Source: Desulfobulbaceae bacterium
GTDB lineage: Bacteria; Desulfobacterota; Desulfobulbia; Desulfobulbales; SURF-16
Length of the DNA stretch: 32,454 nt
Direction of reading: 5' to 3'
Assembly (NCBI GenBank): GCA_027859235.1
Contig: JAQIBE010000100.1
Span: forward strand, 1-32,454
Of the stretch, positions 15,731-24,428 are shown in pieces. The stretch's first letter is position 1, and every line of letters begins with the position of its first letter. The position numbers and the translations under genes were made by a program. Under the pieces are notes generated by a model, which was not told where the DNA came from, made no database searches, and saw nothing but the letters and a program-made list of their open reading frames with translations.

Positions 15731-17320
15731 ATGCAAAAAGCTTCTGCTGATACTACCACTGTTGCTAAATCTGCCGGCCTTGTTTCCATTGCCATCATGT
15801 GTAGTCGTGTCCTGGGTCTTATTCGGGAACAGGTGTTTGCCTATTTTTTTGGTGCAGGTTTTGCCTATGACTCCTTTGTGGTTGCTTTTCGTATTCCTAA
15901 TCTGCTCCGGGATCTTTTTGGTGAAGGGGCGTTGTCGGCAGCCTTTGTTTCAGTATTCTCAGATTATAACGTAAATAAGGGTGAGGTGGAGACGTGGAAG
16001 CTTGCCAATAATGTCCTGGCGTTTTTTGGGATTTTGCTCAGTCTGTTGACCTTGCTTGGTATTTATTTTGCGGAAGATCTTGTTCTGCTTCTCGTGGACG
16101 GGGAATTTGAAGCAGATGTTGCCAAGGTTGCTTTGACGACAACGCTTGCCTCCATTATGTTTCCTTTCCTGATCTTAATCTCCCTGTCGGCAGTGGTGAT
16201 GGGGGCGCTGAATACAAAGGGTAAGTTCTTTGTTCCGGCAATGGCCTCAGCCTTTTTTAATATGGGCTCTATTGTTGGCGGTCTTGGCTGTGTGTATTGG
16301 TTTTCAGCTCTGGGGTATCCACCTATTTCAGGTATGGCAGTGGGGACGCTCATTGGTGGAGGGCTGCAGCTTTGCTGCCAGCTCCCGTTACTGCGCAAGG
16401 TTGGTTTCAGGCTTCGCCCCTATCTGAATTTACGTGATCCTGGTCTACGGCGCATCCTTGTCTTGCTTGCCCCTGCTGTTATCGGTGTTTCTGCTACGCA
16501 ATTTAATGTTTTTGTGAATACGAAGTTTGCCTCAGCCTGTATCCCCGGTTCTGTTTCCTGGCTCAACTATGGCTTTCGTTTGGTGCAGCTGCCCATTGGC
16601 GTGTTTGGTGTGGCCTTGTCCACTGCAACTCTGCCGCTGCTTGCTAAATATATTTCAAGGGGAGAGGTGTCACGGGTGCGTGACTCCCTTGCTTCATCCC
16701 TCACCATGGGGTTTTGTCTCGCCATTCCTTCAGCTGTGGGGTTGTGGGTTTTGGCGGAACCCATTATTCGCCTCATCTTTGAGCATGGTAGGTTTAATGC
16801 CGTTGATACAATGAACACGGCGAGTGTTCTGCGCTTTTATTCCCTTGGTCTTTTTGCCTATGCCGCTGTGAAGATCCTGGCCCCGGCGTTTTACGCCTTG
16901 GAAGATTCCCGTGTGCCGGTTATCGGGAGCTTTCTTGCTGTGGGGGTAAACTATGGGTTTGTTTCCTATTTTGTTGGGGAGTATGGGTTCAATGCCATTG
17001 CCATGTCACTTGCCGTTTCCATGAGTTGTAATTTTCTTTTTCTTTTTGTGGTGCTGAGTAGAAAGCTGTCAGGGTTTTCCTATTCCTATGTTGGGCTGGC
17101 ACTTGTGAAAATTATCATTGCTGCAGGCTGTATGGGTGGGTGGCTGTACTTTGCTGCAGGTTTATTTGATCCGGCTGCATGGTCGCTGCTGCAGCAGGTT
17201 TTATCGGTGGGCTTTTATGTAGTGACCGGTGGTGCGGTGTATGGCGTGCTGCTGCATATGCTGCAGCTGCATGAAATGACAGCGATTATTGCAAAGGTGA
17301 AAACACGGATTGCAGGGTGA
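15731..17320 (+). CDS. murJ: lipid II flippase MurJ (MviN family)
   Basis: 529 residues with about 14 hydrophobic segments, the MOP/MATE-like fold that moves lipid II across the cytoplasmic membrane for peptidoglycan synthesis. The start SAGLVSIAIMCSRVLGLIREQVFAYFFGAG and FRIPNLLRDLFGEGALSAAFVSVFSDY are diagnostic of MurJ. QFNVFVNTKFAS, NYGFRLVQLPIGVFGVALSTATLPLLA and ILAPAFYALEDSRVPV match later conserved segments. The ribosome-binding site is weak. It converges with rsmE (31 bp between stops) and no terminator hairpin is visible between them, so the two transcripts may overlap. Confidence 0.96.
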   Translation: MQKASADTTTVAKSAGLVSIAIMCSRVLGLIREQVFAYFFGAGFAYDSFVVAFRIPNLLRDLFGEGALSAAFVSVFSDYNVNKGEVETWKLANNVLAFFGILLSLLTLLGIYFAEDLVLLLVDGEFEADVAKVALTTTLASIMFPFLILISLSAVVMGALNTKGKFFVPAMASAFFNMGSIVGGLGCVYWFSALGYPPISGMAVGTLIGGGLQLCCQLPLLRKVGFRLRPYLNLRDPGLRRILVLLAPAVIGVSATQFNVFVNTKFASACIPGSVSWLNYGFRLVQLPIGVFGVALSTATLPLLAKYISRGEVSRVRDSLASSLTMGFCLAIPSAVGLWVLAEPIIRLIFEHGRFNAVDTMNTASVLRFYSLGLFAYAAVKILAPAFYALEDSRVPVIGSFLAVGVNYGFVSYFVGEYGFNAIAMSLAVSMSCNFLFLFVVLSRKLSGFSYSYVGLALVKIIIAAGCMGGWLYFAAGLFDPAAWSLLQQVLSVGFYVVTGGAVYGVLLHMLQLHEMTAIIAKVKTRIAG

Positions 17321-17351
17321 TTCTGCAGCCAATGAATGGTTTGACTGCGGC

Positions 17352-18101
17352 TTACATGGATCGCAAAAGTGCGAGTTGGCTTAACAGGGCTGGCACCACG
17401 GAGTCAACCCGGAGTATGCGCTCCCCCATGGAAAAAGGCTTGGCTCCACATTCTGTAAATTTTTCCACCTCATACTCCACCCAGCCCCCCTCTGGTCCGA
17501 TAATGAGGAGTGTCTTGGCGCTACTGCCCCTGTTTCGGGATCCCAGGGGGATGATGTCTTGGAGTTGCGCAATAGCTCCGGGATGGGCCAGACCGCAATG
17601 TATGTAATCCGCCATGTGTTCGGGGAGTTCGTCTTCAATGAATGGCCGAAAACGTTTGTGGATGGACACGGTGGGCAGGGCTGTGGCGCCGGCCTGTTCA
17701 AGCCCTGCTATGAGACGGCTATGCATCTTCTCAGGATGAAGTTTTGAGGAGGAGAAGAAGCTCTTTTCCACCCGATTTGAATTGATGAGAAAGAGGTGGT
17801 CTATACCGAAGGTGGCCACCTGTGCCAAGACCCGTTTCAGCATAATGGGTCTGGGCAGAGCCATGACAAGATCGACCTGTGGTCTTGAACTGATACAGGT
17901 ATGTGTGATATCTGCAAAGGTGACACTGTTTGGGCCAATATGGAGAATGCGGCTGGTGCCCTTTGGGCCATTGATCTCGCCTGTGGTGAGGATGTCGCCG
18001 GGTTGTGCTTTTATAATTTTAATGATGTGGCGGGCCCGGTAATCTTCCACGGTAAGGGTTGGAAGCTTTAATTCGTCATGACTAAAAAGGATGATATTCA
18101 T
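17352..18101 (-). CDS. rsmE: 16S rRNA m3U1498 methyltransferase RsmE
   Basis: 249 residues, usual length. It methylates N3 of U1498 in the decoding region of 16S rRNA with S-adenosylmethionine. The N-terminal PUA-like domain (DYRARHIIKIIKAQPGD) is followed by a SPOUT methyltransferase domain. This domain has ALPRPIMLKRVLAQVATFGID, the LLIIGPEGGW loop and GERILRVDSVVPALLSQLALL, the trefoil-knot SAM site that defines RsmE. Its start overlaps or abuts the start of waaA on the other strand, so promoters of each must lie inside the other gene or in the shared few bases. Confidence 0.95.
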   Translation of the reverse strand: MNIILFSHDELKLPTLTVEDYRARHIIKIIKAQPGDILTTGEINGPKGTSRILHIGPNSVTFADITHTCISSRPQVDLVMALPRPIMLKRVLAQVATFGIDHLFLINSNRVEKSFFSSSKLHPEKMHSRLIAGLEQAGATALPTVSIHKRFRPFIEDELPEHMADYIHCGLAHPGAIAQLQDIIPLGSRNRGSSAKTLLIIGPEGGWVEYEVEKFTECGAKPFSMGERILRVDSVVPALLSQLALLRSM

Positions 18102-18104
18102 AAG

Positions 18105-19388
18105 ATGGTACGATTTGTTTATAATTTACTGCAGAATTTACTCATTCTGCTGCTTTGGCCGGTGGGCCTGCTTCTTGTTTTGTCAAAAGAAAAATATCGA
18201 ATCCGTTTCTGGGGAAGATGCGGTTTCGGTTTACGCAGGCAAATGCAAGATATGGGTGGTGCAACCCGCCGCTTTTGGGTGCATGCCCTGTCGGTTGGTG
18301 AATTGTCCTCCGTTGTATCACTGGTTAAGGCGCTGCGCAAGACATACCCGGATGCGGCCATTGTCCTTTCCTCCTCCACAACAGGCGGGATGCTCTACGC
18401 CAAGACGCGGCTTGAGGGTGTTGTTGATGGTTTCATAGAATTTCCCTATGACCATTTCCTGATTGCGCGTTATTTTGTTTCGGTGGTTCGGCCGGATCTG
18501 TATATTCAGGTGGAGACAGATTTTTGGCCGAATTTTCTGGCGGAGATGAAGAAATCGAGCGCGGCCTCTTTTCTGGTTAACGGTCGGATTTCCATCCAGT
18601 CTTTTCGGAACTATCAAAAATACCCGAGTTTGTTTTTACCCCTGTTTAATTCCTTTACCTGTCTAGGTATGCAAACCGCTGCCGATGTGCAGCGCATGCA
18701 GGAGCTTGGGGTGGCGAGTGAAAAAATAACAGTCCCCGGCAATTTGAAGATTGATGCTGCCATGCCCGAGTGGCAGCCTGAGGAGAAGGTTGTGGCGCCG
18801 GTGTTCCCGTTTAAAAGGGTTATTGTCTTTGGCTCCACTCACCCAGGGGAGGAGGAGGAACTGGCCTCTGTTCTTGCTGGGGTGAAAAAGGCCTGGGCTG
18901 ATGTGTGTTTTGTGGTTGCTCCGCGGGATATTAGCAGGGGGCAGGAGGTTGCCGGAATATTTAACAACCATGGGTTGAGTAGTTGTTTATGGAGTCGCTG
19001 TCCGACCATTGATTCCGAGATAGATTGTCTCATTGTCGACACTATGGGTGAACTGGTTTCCTTCTATAAACAGGCGGATATCGCCTTTATTGGCGGTTCG
19101 CTCAAACCCTTTGGGGGGCATAATCCTCTGGAGCCTGCGGCCTACGGGAAGCCGGTCATTTTTGGCCCGCACATGGAAGATTTTGAAGATATTTGTGATG
19201 AGATGCTTGCAGAGGAATGTGCTGTGCAGGTATCTGATAAAATCATGCTTGGTCAGGAGATATGTGGGTTGCTGAAAGATAGGGACCAATGTAAGAAGTC
19301 AGGGCAGGCAGCACTGGAGTATATTCTAAAACGTCAGGGGGTAACAAAGCGCCATCTTGATATTGTTGCCCGGCTGCTTGAGTCTTGA
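18105..19388 (+). CDS. waaA: 3-deoxy-D-manno-octulosonic acid (Kdo) transferase
   Basis: Adds Kdo from CMP-Kdo to the lipid A precursor at the inner face of the cytoplasmic membrane. 427 residues from ATG 18105 (MVRFVYNLLQNLLILLLWP, an N-terminal membrane anchor as in the family). An in-frame ATG at 18078 would overlap rsmE by 24 bases and has no better ribosome-binding site. The N-terminal glycosyltransferase half has WVHALSVGEL with the catalytic Glu region. The C-terminal half has FGSTHPGEEEEL and the donor site FIGGSLKPFGGHNPLEPAAYGKPVIFGP, a hallmark of the GT30 family. lpxK follows after one B repeat and lpxC after that, which makes this a lipid A/core group. Confidence 0.94.
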   Translation: MVRFVYNLLQNLLILLLWPVGLLLVLSKEKYRIRFWGRCGFGLRRQMQDMGGATRRFWVHALSVGELSSVVSLVKALRKTYPDAAIVLSSSTTGGMLYAKTRLEGVVDGFIEFPYDHFLIARYFVSVVRPDLYIQVETDFWPNFLAEMKKSSAASFLVNGRISIQSFRNYQKYPSLFLPLFNSFTCLGMQTAADVQRMQELGVASEKITVPGNLKIDAAMPEWQPEEKVVAPVFPFKRVIVFGSTHPGEEEELASVLAGVKKAWADVCFVVAPRDISRGQEVAGIFNNHGLSSCLWSRCPTIDSEIDCLIVDTMGELVSFYKQADIAFIGGSLKPFGGHNPLEPAAYGKPVIFGPHMEDFEDICDEMLAEECAVQVSDKIMLGQEICGLLKDRDQCKKSGQAALEYILKRQGVTKRHLDIVARLLES

Positions 19389-19406
19389 ATCTTATAATCT
19401 GTAATC

Positions 19407-19509
19407 AGTAGTTGTAAAAAAAATAACATGGCCAACGAGATGTCCAAAGCTGCATAAGGGGCCATAAAGAAATTGATATAAACGGCCAACATCTTTGACG
19501 GCCTCTAAT
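19407..19509 (+). repeat. repeat family B, copy 1 (waaA-lpxK)
   Basis: About 103 bases starting AGTAGTTGTAAAA and containing AACATGGCCAACGAGATG and GCTGCATAAGGGGCCAT. The right hairpin pairs GGGGCC with GGCCTC (one G-T). The left stem GTAGTT/AGCTGC is kept by wobble pairs. No internal S module is present. It ends a few bases before the lpxK ribosome-binding site. Confidence 0.9.
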
Positions 19510-19521
19510 TAGGAATGAGCT

Positions 19522-20583
19522 GTGTCTGATAAAAGAACAATAAACCCCAATCCCCCAAGATTTTCCTTCATCTTCGGTCGCCCCTTTGCCCCCCTGTATG
19601 GCTGGGTCATGAGTCTGCGGGCCGCTTGGTATAAAAAGGGGAGATTCAAGTCTCGTAAGCTGGGTGTTCCTGTGGTCAGTGTCGGCAATTTGACCATGGG
19701 GGGGACCGGTAAGACGCCAATGGTTATGTATTTAGCGAAACTCTTTGCGGACCGGAAGGTGGCGATTGTCAGTCGCGGTTACAGCTCAAAGGGCAAAGGG
19801 GATATTAATCTCGTTGCCAATGGCCATGAGCTCTTGCTGGATGTTGAGCAGGCTGGTGATGAGCCGTATCTGATGGCAGAGTCATTGCCTGGTGTGGTGG
19901 TTGCAACAGGTAAAGATCGAGCCTTGGTTGGTGATTATTGCGCCCATGAGCTGGGCTGTGATCTCATCCTTTTGGATGACGGCTTTCAGCACCTGAAATT
20001 ACAGCGTGATCTTGATATTGTTCTTTTTAAAGTAGATAGCTTTTTGGGTAATAATAGAGTTTTTCCTGGCGGAGATATGCGTGAGCCATTGGCGGCGTTA
20101 CAGCGAGCCGATTGTTTTGTTCTTACCTGTGTGAGTGAAGAGAAACAGGCGAAGGCAGAGGCTATTAAGGTTGCACTCCAGGGTCGCTTTCCTGATGTCC
20201 CTGTTTTCTTTGCTGGTTATTCCCCTGTGTCTCTTAAGGATGGGTTGGGTGCAGAGCTTAAGATTGAGAACTGTTCAGGGATGAAGGTAGCAGCTTTTTG
20301 TGGTCTTGCTCAGCCTTTTTATTTTAGAGAGAGTCTGGCGGATGCAGGTCTTGATGTGAAGTTGTTTAAATCCTTCGCTGATCACCATAGGTATACCCAG
20401 GGGCAGGTGGATTCCATTGTTGCCAGGGCAAAAAAAATGCAGCTTGCAGCCCTTGTTGTAACAGAAAAAGATTTTGTGAAGCTGGCGGATTGTTCCTGCG
20501 GACTGCCGTTATATAAGTTGCAAATGGATGTGCAGATGGAGCCGGCATTTGCTGCGTTTATACTTGCTAGTGTGGGTAAATAA
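19522..20583 (+). CDS. lpxK: tetraacyldisaccharide 4'-kinase
   Basis: Phosphorylates the 4' position of the lipid A disaccharide precursor, giving lipid IVA (inner membrane, cytoplasmic side). 353 residues. The N-terminus has FGRPFAPLYGWVMSLRAAWY, a membrane-associating helix typical of LpxK. The P-loop SVGNLTMGGTGKTP (53-66), IVSRGYSSKGKGD, GDEPYLMAE and LILLDDGFQHLKLQRDLDIVLF (with the catalytic Asp region) define the family. The start is GTG with AGGA about ten bases upstream; B repeat copy 1 ends immediately before this site. The order waaA-lpxK-lpxC is consistent with a lipid A group. Confidence 0.95.
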   Translation: MSDKRTINPNPPRFSFIFGRPFAPLYGWVMSLRAAWYKKGRFKSRKLGVPVVSVGNLTMGGTGKTPMVMYLAKLFADRKVAIVSRGYSSKGKGDINLVANGHELLLDVEQAGDEPYLMAESLPGVVVATGKDRALVGDYCAHELGCDLILLDDGFQHLKLQRDLDIVLFKVDSFLGNNRVFPGGDMREPLAALQRADCFVLTCVSEEKQAKAEAIKVALQGRFPDVPVFFAGYSPVSLKDGLGAELKIENCSGMKVAAFCGLAQPFYFRESLADAGLDVKLFKSFADHHRYTQGQVDSIVARAKKMQLAALVVTEKDFVKLADCSCGLPLYKLQMDVQMEPAFAAFILASVGK

Positions 20584-20803
20584 CCACGCAGGATAAGGAT
20601 GTTAAGGTTTGTGGTGTTTTTGTACACACTGAGGTATGAGATGTATTTCTGCCTGTAACTTCTTGTAGTTTGGTGGTTAAGCGGCTCATCTCTTCATGTT
20701 GTGTTGTTGGCCTGTTAATTGCATATTCTCTTGGTACAGTTTAATTGTGTCGAATTTAAAAGCCCTTGGATGTCTTGAGGGTGAAAAAAATAGAGAATTT
20801 AAT

Positions 20804-21772
20804 ATGTGGCAACATACAGTAAAAAAAGAAATTTCATTTGTCGGGGTTGGTTTACATTCTGGTAAGCCCGTCAAGCTTACCGTGAAACCCTCAGCTGCTG
20901 ATAGCGGTATTTGTTTTAAGCGTTCAGATCTTGCCGGAGACCGTGTTGTTAATGCCTCAGTTTATAAGGTGAGTGATACATCTCTTGCGACTACCCTTGC
21001 TCATGATGATGTTTTTGTCGGTACAACTGAGCATTTACTTGCCGCGTTATCCGGTCTTGATATTGACAATGTCCTTGTGGAGATTGACAGTGACGAACTG
21101 CCAATTATGGATGGTAGCGCCGCACCTTTTGTTCATCTTTTAAAGATGAATAGGAAGGTCCAGAAAGCTGCCCGTCTCATGATGAAAATTGTCAAGCCGA
21201 TGACCTTTAAGGATGGTGATACTGAGGTGACCGTGAAGCCGTTTAATGGTTTTAAGGTGACAAGTAACATTATCTTTGATCATCCTGTGATTGAGAGTCA
21301 GTCGTACACGGTGAATGTCAATTTCGAGTCTTTTTCCAAAGAGATTGCCTCTGCGCGGACATTTGGTTTCCTGGAGCAGGTTGAGTATCTTCGCGCCAAT
21401 GGCAAGGCCCTTGGCGGTTCACTTGATAATGCTGTTGTGATTGATCGTGACGGCATTGTTAATGCTGAAGGGTTGCGTTTTGGTGATGAATTTGCCCGGC
21501 ATAAGGTTTTAGATGTTATTGGTGACTTGGCACTCCTTGGTTGCCCGCTTCTTGGCCATGTAACAGCAACAAAGGCTGGACATACGCAGCATATTGCCTT
21601 TATGCAAATGCTGGCTGAGCATCAAGACTGCTGGCAGCTTGTGCACCGTGATGAAAATGGCTTTGAAGATGTTCTTGATAAGGTTGTTATGGCCACCAAG
21701 GCTGCTGGCAAGAAGGTATTACCATTTCTTTTGCCGCCAATGCCTGCCACTGTTCAGCAGGTTGCCTGTTAA
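20804..21772 (+). CDS. lpxC: UDP-3-O-acyl-N-acetylglucosamine deacetylase
   Basis: The committed, zinc-dependent step of lipid A synthesis. From ATG 20804 (MWQHTVKKEISFVGVGLHSGK) it has 322 residues, near the family length of about 305. An upstream in-frame start at 20696 adds 36 residues not seen in LpxC. GTTEHLLAAL carries zinc ligand His77 and Glu76. DNAVVIDRDG and RHKVLDVIGDLALLG supply His233 and Asp237. The C-terminal GHVTATKAGH supplies the catalytic His260. The stop codon TAA is the first part of B repeat copy 2, so the last residues may have been altered by its insertion. Confidence 0.95.
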   Translation: MWQHTVKKEISFVGVGLHSGKPVKLTVKPSAADSGICFKRSDLAGDRVVNASVYKVSDTSLATTLAHDDVFVGTTEHLLAALSGLDIDNVLVEIDSDELPIMDGSAAPFVHLLKMNRKVQKAARLMMKIVKPMTFKDGDTEVTVKPFNGFKVTSNIIFDHPVIESQSYTVNVNFESFSKEIASARTFGFLEQVEYLRANGKALGGSLDNAVVIDRDGIVNAEGLRFGDEFARHKVLDVIGDLALLGCPLLGHVTATKAGHTQHIAFMQMLAEHQDCWQLVHRDENGFEDVLDKVVMATKAAGKKVLPFLLPPMPATVQQVAC

Positions 21773-21858
21773 GCAGTTGTAAAAAAAATAACATGGCCAA
21801 CGAGATGTCCATAGATGCATAAGGGGCCATACAGAAATTGCTATAAACGGCCCTTAAG
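21769..21858 (+). repeat. repeat family B, copy 2 (provides the lpxC stop)
   Basis: Begins TTAAGCAGTTGTAAAA, so the TAA that ends lpxC (21770-21772) lies in the repeat. It has the core AACATGGCCAACGAGATG and GCATAAGGGGCCAT. The right part is short, ending AAACGGCCCTTAAG, with a reduced second hairpin. Confidence 0.88.
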
Positions 21859-21894
21859 TAATAGATACCCTTTCCTGCCTCTCTTGGTAGGAGA

Positions 21895-21932
21895 CAAAAA
21901 AAGCCATGATCAATACGATCATGGCTTTTTTT
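21895..21932. terminator. bidirectional terminator between lpxC and the YtxH gene
   Basis: AAAGCCATGATC and GATCATGGCTTT pair perfectly around a five-base loop, with an A-run on the left and T-run on the right. It ends lpxC (plus) and the YtxH-containing unit (minus). Confidence 0.93.
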
Positions 21933-21955
21933 ATTGGTGAAACTTTGCGTGGTGC

Positions 21956-22345
21956 CTACTCGTCTGAACTCAATGATGATGCCAAGTCCTCTTTTTCACG
22001 CTCCATCGCGTCCTTACCCGCCTCAATAGCATCGCTCAGGGCTTGTTTCTTTTCATCAAGATATTCCTTGCCTGATGTGACCATGTCTGTGCCCTGCTCA
22101 ATAAGATCTTTGCCACGATCAATAAGGTTACGACCACGATCAACAAGCCCATCTGCCGATTGGCAGGCGTTCATGGGTAAATTGGCGCTCTTGTCTTTTA
22201 GCTCCTGTCCATAGTCAACAAGGATTTCCCGTGTTTCTTTACCCGTTTTTGGAGCATAGAGTAGGGCAATACCTGCACCGATTACAGTGCCTGCTAGAAA
22301 TGAAAGGAGAGAAGTTCCTGAATTATGGTAGTCGTCTCTGTACAT
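21956..22345 (-). CDS. YtxH domain protein
   Basis: 129 residues. One membrane segment (about 12-30) contains LLSFLAGTVIGAGIALLYAPKTGKETRE, the signature of the YtxH family (general-stress-type small membrane proteins). The rest is an amphipathic, charged helical tail with repeats such as GRNLIDRGKDLIEQG and DAIEAGKDAMEREKEDL, similar to LEA-like or coiled-coil tails. Function is unknown. It follows the DUF948 gene at about 213 bp, with B repeat copy 3 between. DUF948 and YtxH genes are frequent neighbours, suggesting a shared envelope or stress role (inference). Confidence 0.88.
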   Translation of the reverse strand: MYRDDYHNSGTSLLSFLAGTVIGAGIALLYAPKTGKETREILVDYGQELKDKSANLPMNACQSADGLVDRGRNLIDRGKDLIEQGTDMVTSGKEYLDEKKQALSDAIEAGKDAMEREKEDLASSLSSDE

Positions 22346-22422
22346 TGGTGATTCTCCTTAGTGAAAATTAGTGAAATGGTTGTTTATATTTCAGGTAGAT
22401 TGCCAAGTCAACGGATCCATCT

Positions 22423-22562
22423 TTAAGCAGTTGTAAAAAAAATAACATGGCCAACGAGATGCCCATAGCTGCATAAGGGGCCGTGCATAAATTGCTACAA
22501 CGGAGTCTCTGCACTTACCCGGAGTCTGCGCTTACCTGGTCAATATTATTAACAGCCCCTAA
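22423..22562 (+). repeat. repeat family B, copy 3 (two S modules; provides a stop)
   Basis: The longest copy, 140 bases, starts TTAAGCAGTTGT and ends CAGCCCCTAA. Between ACAACGG and TCAATATTATTA it carries two tandem versions of the S module: AGTCTCTGCACTTACC and AGTCTGCGCTTACC. The outer pair GGGGC/GCCCC is kept. Its last bases CCCCTA give, on the minus strand, the TAG stop of the DUF948 gene. Confidence 0.9.
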
Positions 22563-22939
22563 CGTTTAAAGAAGTTGCTAAAGGCTTTAACGCCGGAGCT
22601 GACCCCGGCAAGTTGAATGAGAAGCGGGCTGACTTTATCTCGCAGGATAGCACTTGTTGTTGCAACAACATGGCTCGCTTCACCAATTTCTGCAAATAAG
22701 TTGTCTGTTTTGTCAATCTTATCATTTACTGAAATAGTGAGCAACTGAAGCTCTTCAGCCGTTGCATGTGCTGTTTCGAGAAGGGGGACCAGTTGCTTGT
22801 CGAGATTGTCCAGGGTTGTCTCCGCGTGCTTGGCTGTTCTGCGAACTTGTTTCAGTACAGGGATGAGCAGGATAACGAGGAGAAGATGGGCCAGGCTGAG
22901 AATGGCAAGAAAAATGATTGAAATGATTGAGGCGTTCAC
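22559..22939 (-). CDS. DUF948 protein (membrane-anchored coiled coil)
   Basis: 126 residues. The N-terminal membrane helix (IISIIFLAILSLAHLLLVILLIPVLKQ) is followed by a helical, heptad-like region (KHAETTLDNLDKQLVPLLETAHATAEELQLL, then NDKIDKTDNLFAEI) and a basic end. This matches the DUF948 family, whose function is not known. The stop TAG belongs to the end of B repeat copy 3, so the C-terminus FSNFFKR was set by the insertion point. It is 88 bp downstream of the response regulator gene and likely in the same unit. Confidence 0.86.
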   Translation of the reverse strand: MNASIISIIFLAILSLAHLLLVILLIPVLKQVRRTAKHAETTLDNLDKQLVPLLETAHATAEELQLLTISVNDKIDKTDNLFAEIGEASHVVATTSAILRDKVSPLLIQLAGVSSGVKAFSNFFKR

Positions 22940-23027
22940 GATAAGTCTCTTTAATTTATTAATCTGATAATATAAAATCTTTAGGTAGATATAGAGTATA
23001 TAAAACTACAGTAAACACAATAAATAC

Positions 23028-24419
23028 TTACGCTTTTGGTTTCTTTTTGATGGAGAATTTTTTCATCTTGTACTGCAGCAGGCTCTTGGTGATGCCGAGA
23101 CTTTTAGCCGCCCTTGTCTGGACATAGTCAGCCTGCTCCATGGCGCGCAGGAGTAATTTCTTTTCTATGGCGTCGAGGATGTCCGGCAATCTGATGTCCG
23201 GCCGAAAGAGATCATCAATGTTAATTTCTGCGCCTATATCCGGGTGGTTCGCGCTGAGGGTGTCAGGTTGCACATCCTCTGGTTCAATAATGTTTTGATT
23301 ACACAGTATTGATGCTCTCTCAATGGTGTTCTCAAGCTCCCTGATATTGCCGTCCCATGGAAGTGATGTCAGAAAACCAAGGGCTTCCTGGCTGATGGTT
23401 AATGTCGGCTTTTCCATCTCCCTGCTGAAATTTTCGACAAAATAACGTGCCAGTAAAGGGATGTCATCCATGCGTTCCCGCAGGGGCGGAACATGGATGT
23501 TAAGAACATTTAAGCGGTAGTAGAGGTCTTCACGAAAAGTCCCATTCTTTACCTCTTCTTTCAGATCCTTGTTGGTGGCGGCAAGGATACGGACATCCAC
23601 CTTTAACTCGGTAGAGCCGCCGACCCGTTCAAATGTCTGTTCTTGAATAATTCTCAGCAGTTTTGCCTGCAGACCTATGGCCATTTCGCCTATTTCATCG
23701 AGAAAGAGGGTGCCTGTGTCGGCTCGTTCAAACCTCCCCTTGCGTAAGGAGATGGCCCCGGTGAAAGCCCCTTTCTCATGGCCGAAAAGCTCGCTTTCCA
23801 GCAAGGTGTCAGGAAGGGCGGCGCAATTTACAGTGATAAACGGCGCCTTTTCGCGGTCGGAGTTGTAATGGATGGCCTTGGCGATGAGTTCCTTGCCTGT
23901 GCCGCTTTCACCTGTGATCAGTACAGAGGTGCGGGTTGGCGCTACCTTTTCGATGAGGGAATATACCTGCTGCATCTTGCGGTTCTTGCCAATCATGCCG
24001 GAAAAATTACATCTCTCTTTGGCCTCTTTACGCAGTCTGGTATTGTCACGAAGAATAGAGTGATGTTCAATTGCCTTCTTGATGTTGGCAATAAGTTCAT
24101 CATTCTTAAACGGTTTGGATAGAAAGTTGAATGCGCCGGCCTGCATGGCAGACACGGCCTTGTCAATCTCACCAAAGGCTGTGACCATTATAATCGGAAT
24201 GTCTGGCCAGCGTTTCTTGGCTTCAGCAAGGAGCTCCACACCATTCATCCCAGGCATTTGCATATCGGTGACAATGAGGTCGATGTCGGTTTCATGGGCA
24301 ATTTCGAGGGCCTTTACGCCGTCGCTTGCGGTTAAAACTTCAAACCCCTCATCCTCCAGTAGTTCTTCAAGGATAATGCGATAATTCGGCTCATCGTCGA
24401 CAACAAGGATGGTTTCCAT
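23028..24419 (-). CDS. sigma-54-dependent response regulator (NtrC family)
   Basis: 463 residues in three parts. The receiver domain (1-120) has acidic residues at 8-9, phosphoacceptor Asp52 in VTDMQMPG and Lys102. The AAA+ domain has Walker A GESGTGKE (170-177), the sigma-54-binding loop GAFTGA (217-222), GTLFLDEIGEM and RILAATNKDL. The C-terminal Fis-type helix-turn-helix lies in the last 40 residues (RAAKSLGITKSLLQYKMKK). It activates sigma-54 promoters when phosphorylated; the target genes are unknown. No histidine kinase is in the window. Its ATG is 9 bp after the PHP gene stop, so the two are probably co-transcribed. Confidence 0.95.
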   Translation of the reverse strand: METILVVDDEPNYRIILEELLEDEGFEVLTASDGVKALEIAHETDIDLIVTDMQMPGMNGVELLAEAKKRWPDIPIIMVTAFGEIDKAVSAMQAGAFNFLSKPFKNDELIANIKKAIEHHSILRDNTRLRKEAKERCNFSGMIGKNRKMQQVYSLIEKVAPTRTSVLITGESGTGKELIAKAIHYNSDREKAPFITVNCAALPDTLLESELFGHEKGAFTGAISLRKGRFERADTGTLFLDEIGEMAIGLQAKLLRIIQEQTFERVGGSTELKVDVRILAATNKDLKEEVKNGTFREDLYYRLNVLNIHVPPLRERMDDIPLLARYFVENFSREMEKPTLTISQEALGFLTSLPWDGNIRELENTIERASILCNQNIIEPEDVQPDTLSANHPDIGAEINIDDLFRPDIRLPDILDAIEKKLLLRAMEQADYVQTRAAKSLGITKSLLQYKMKKFSIKKKPKA

Positions 24420-24428
24420 GGCTAATAT

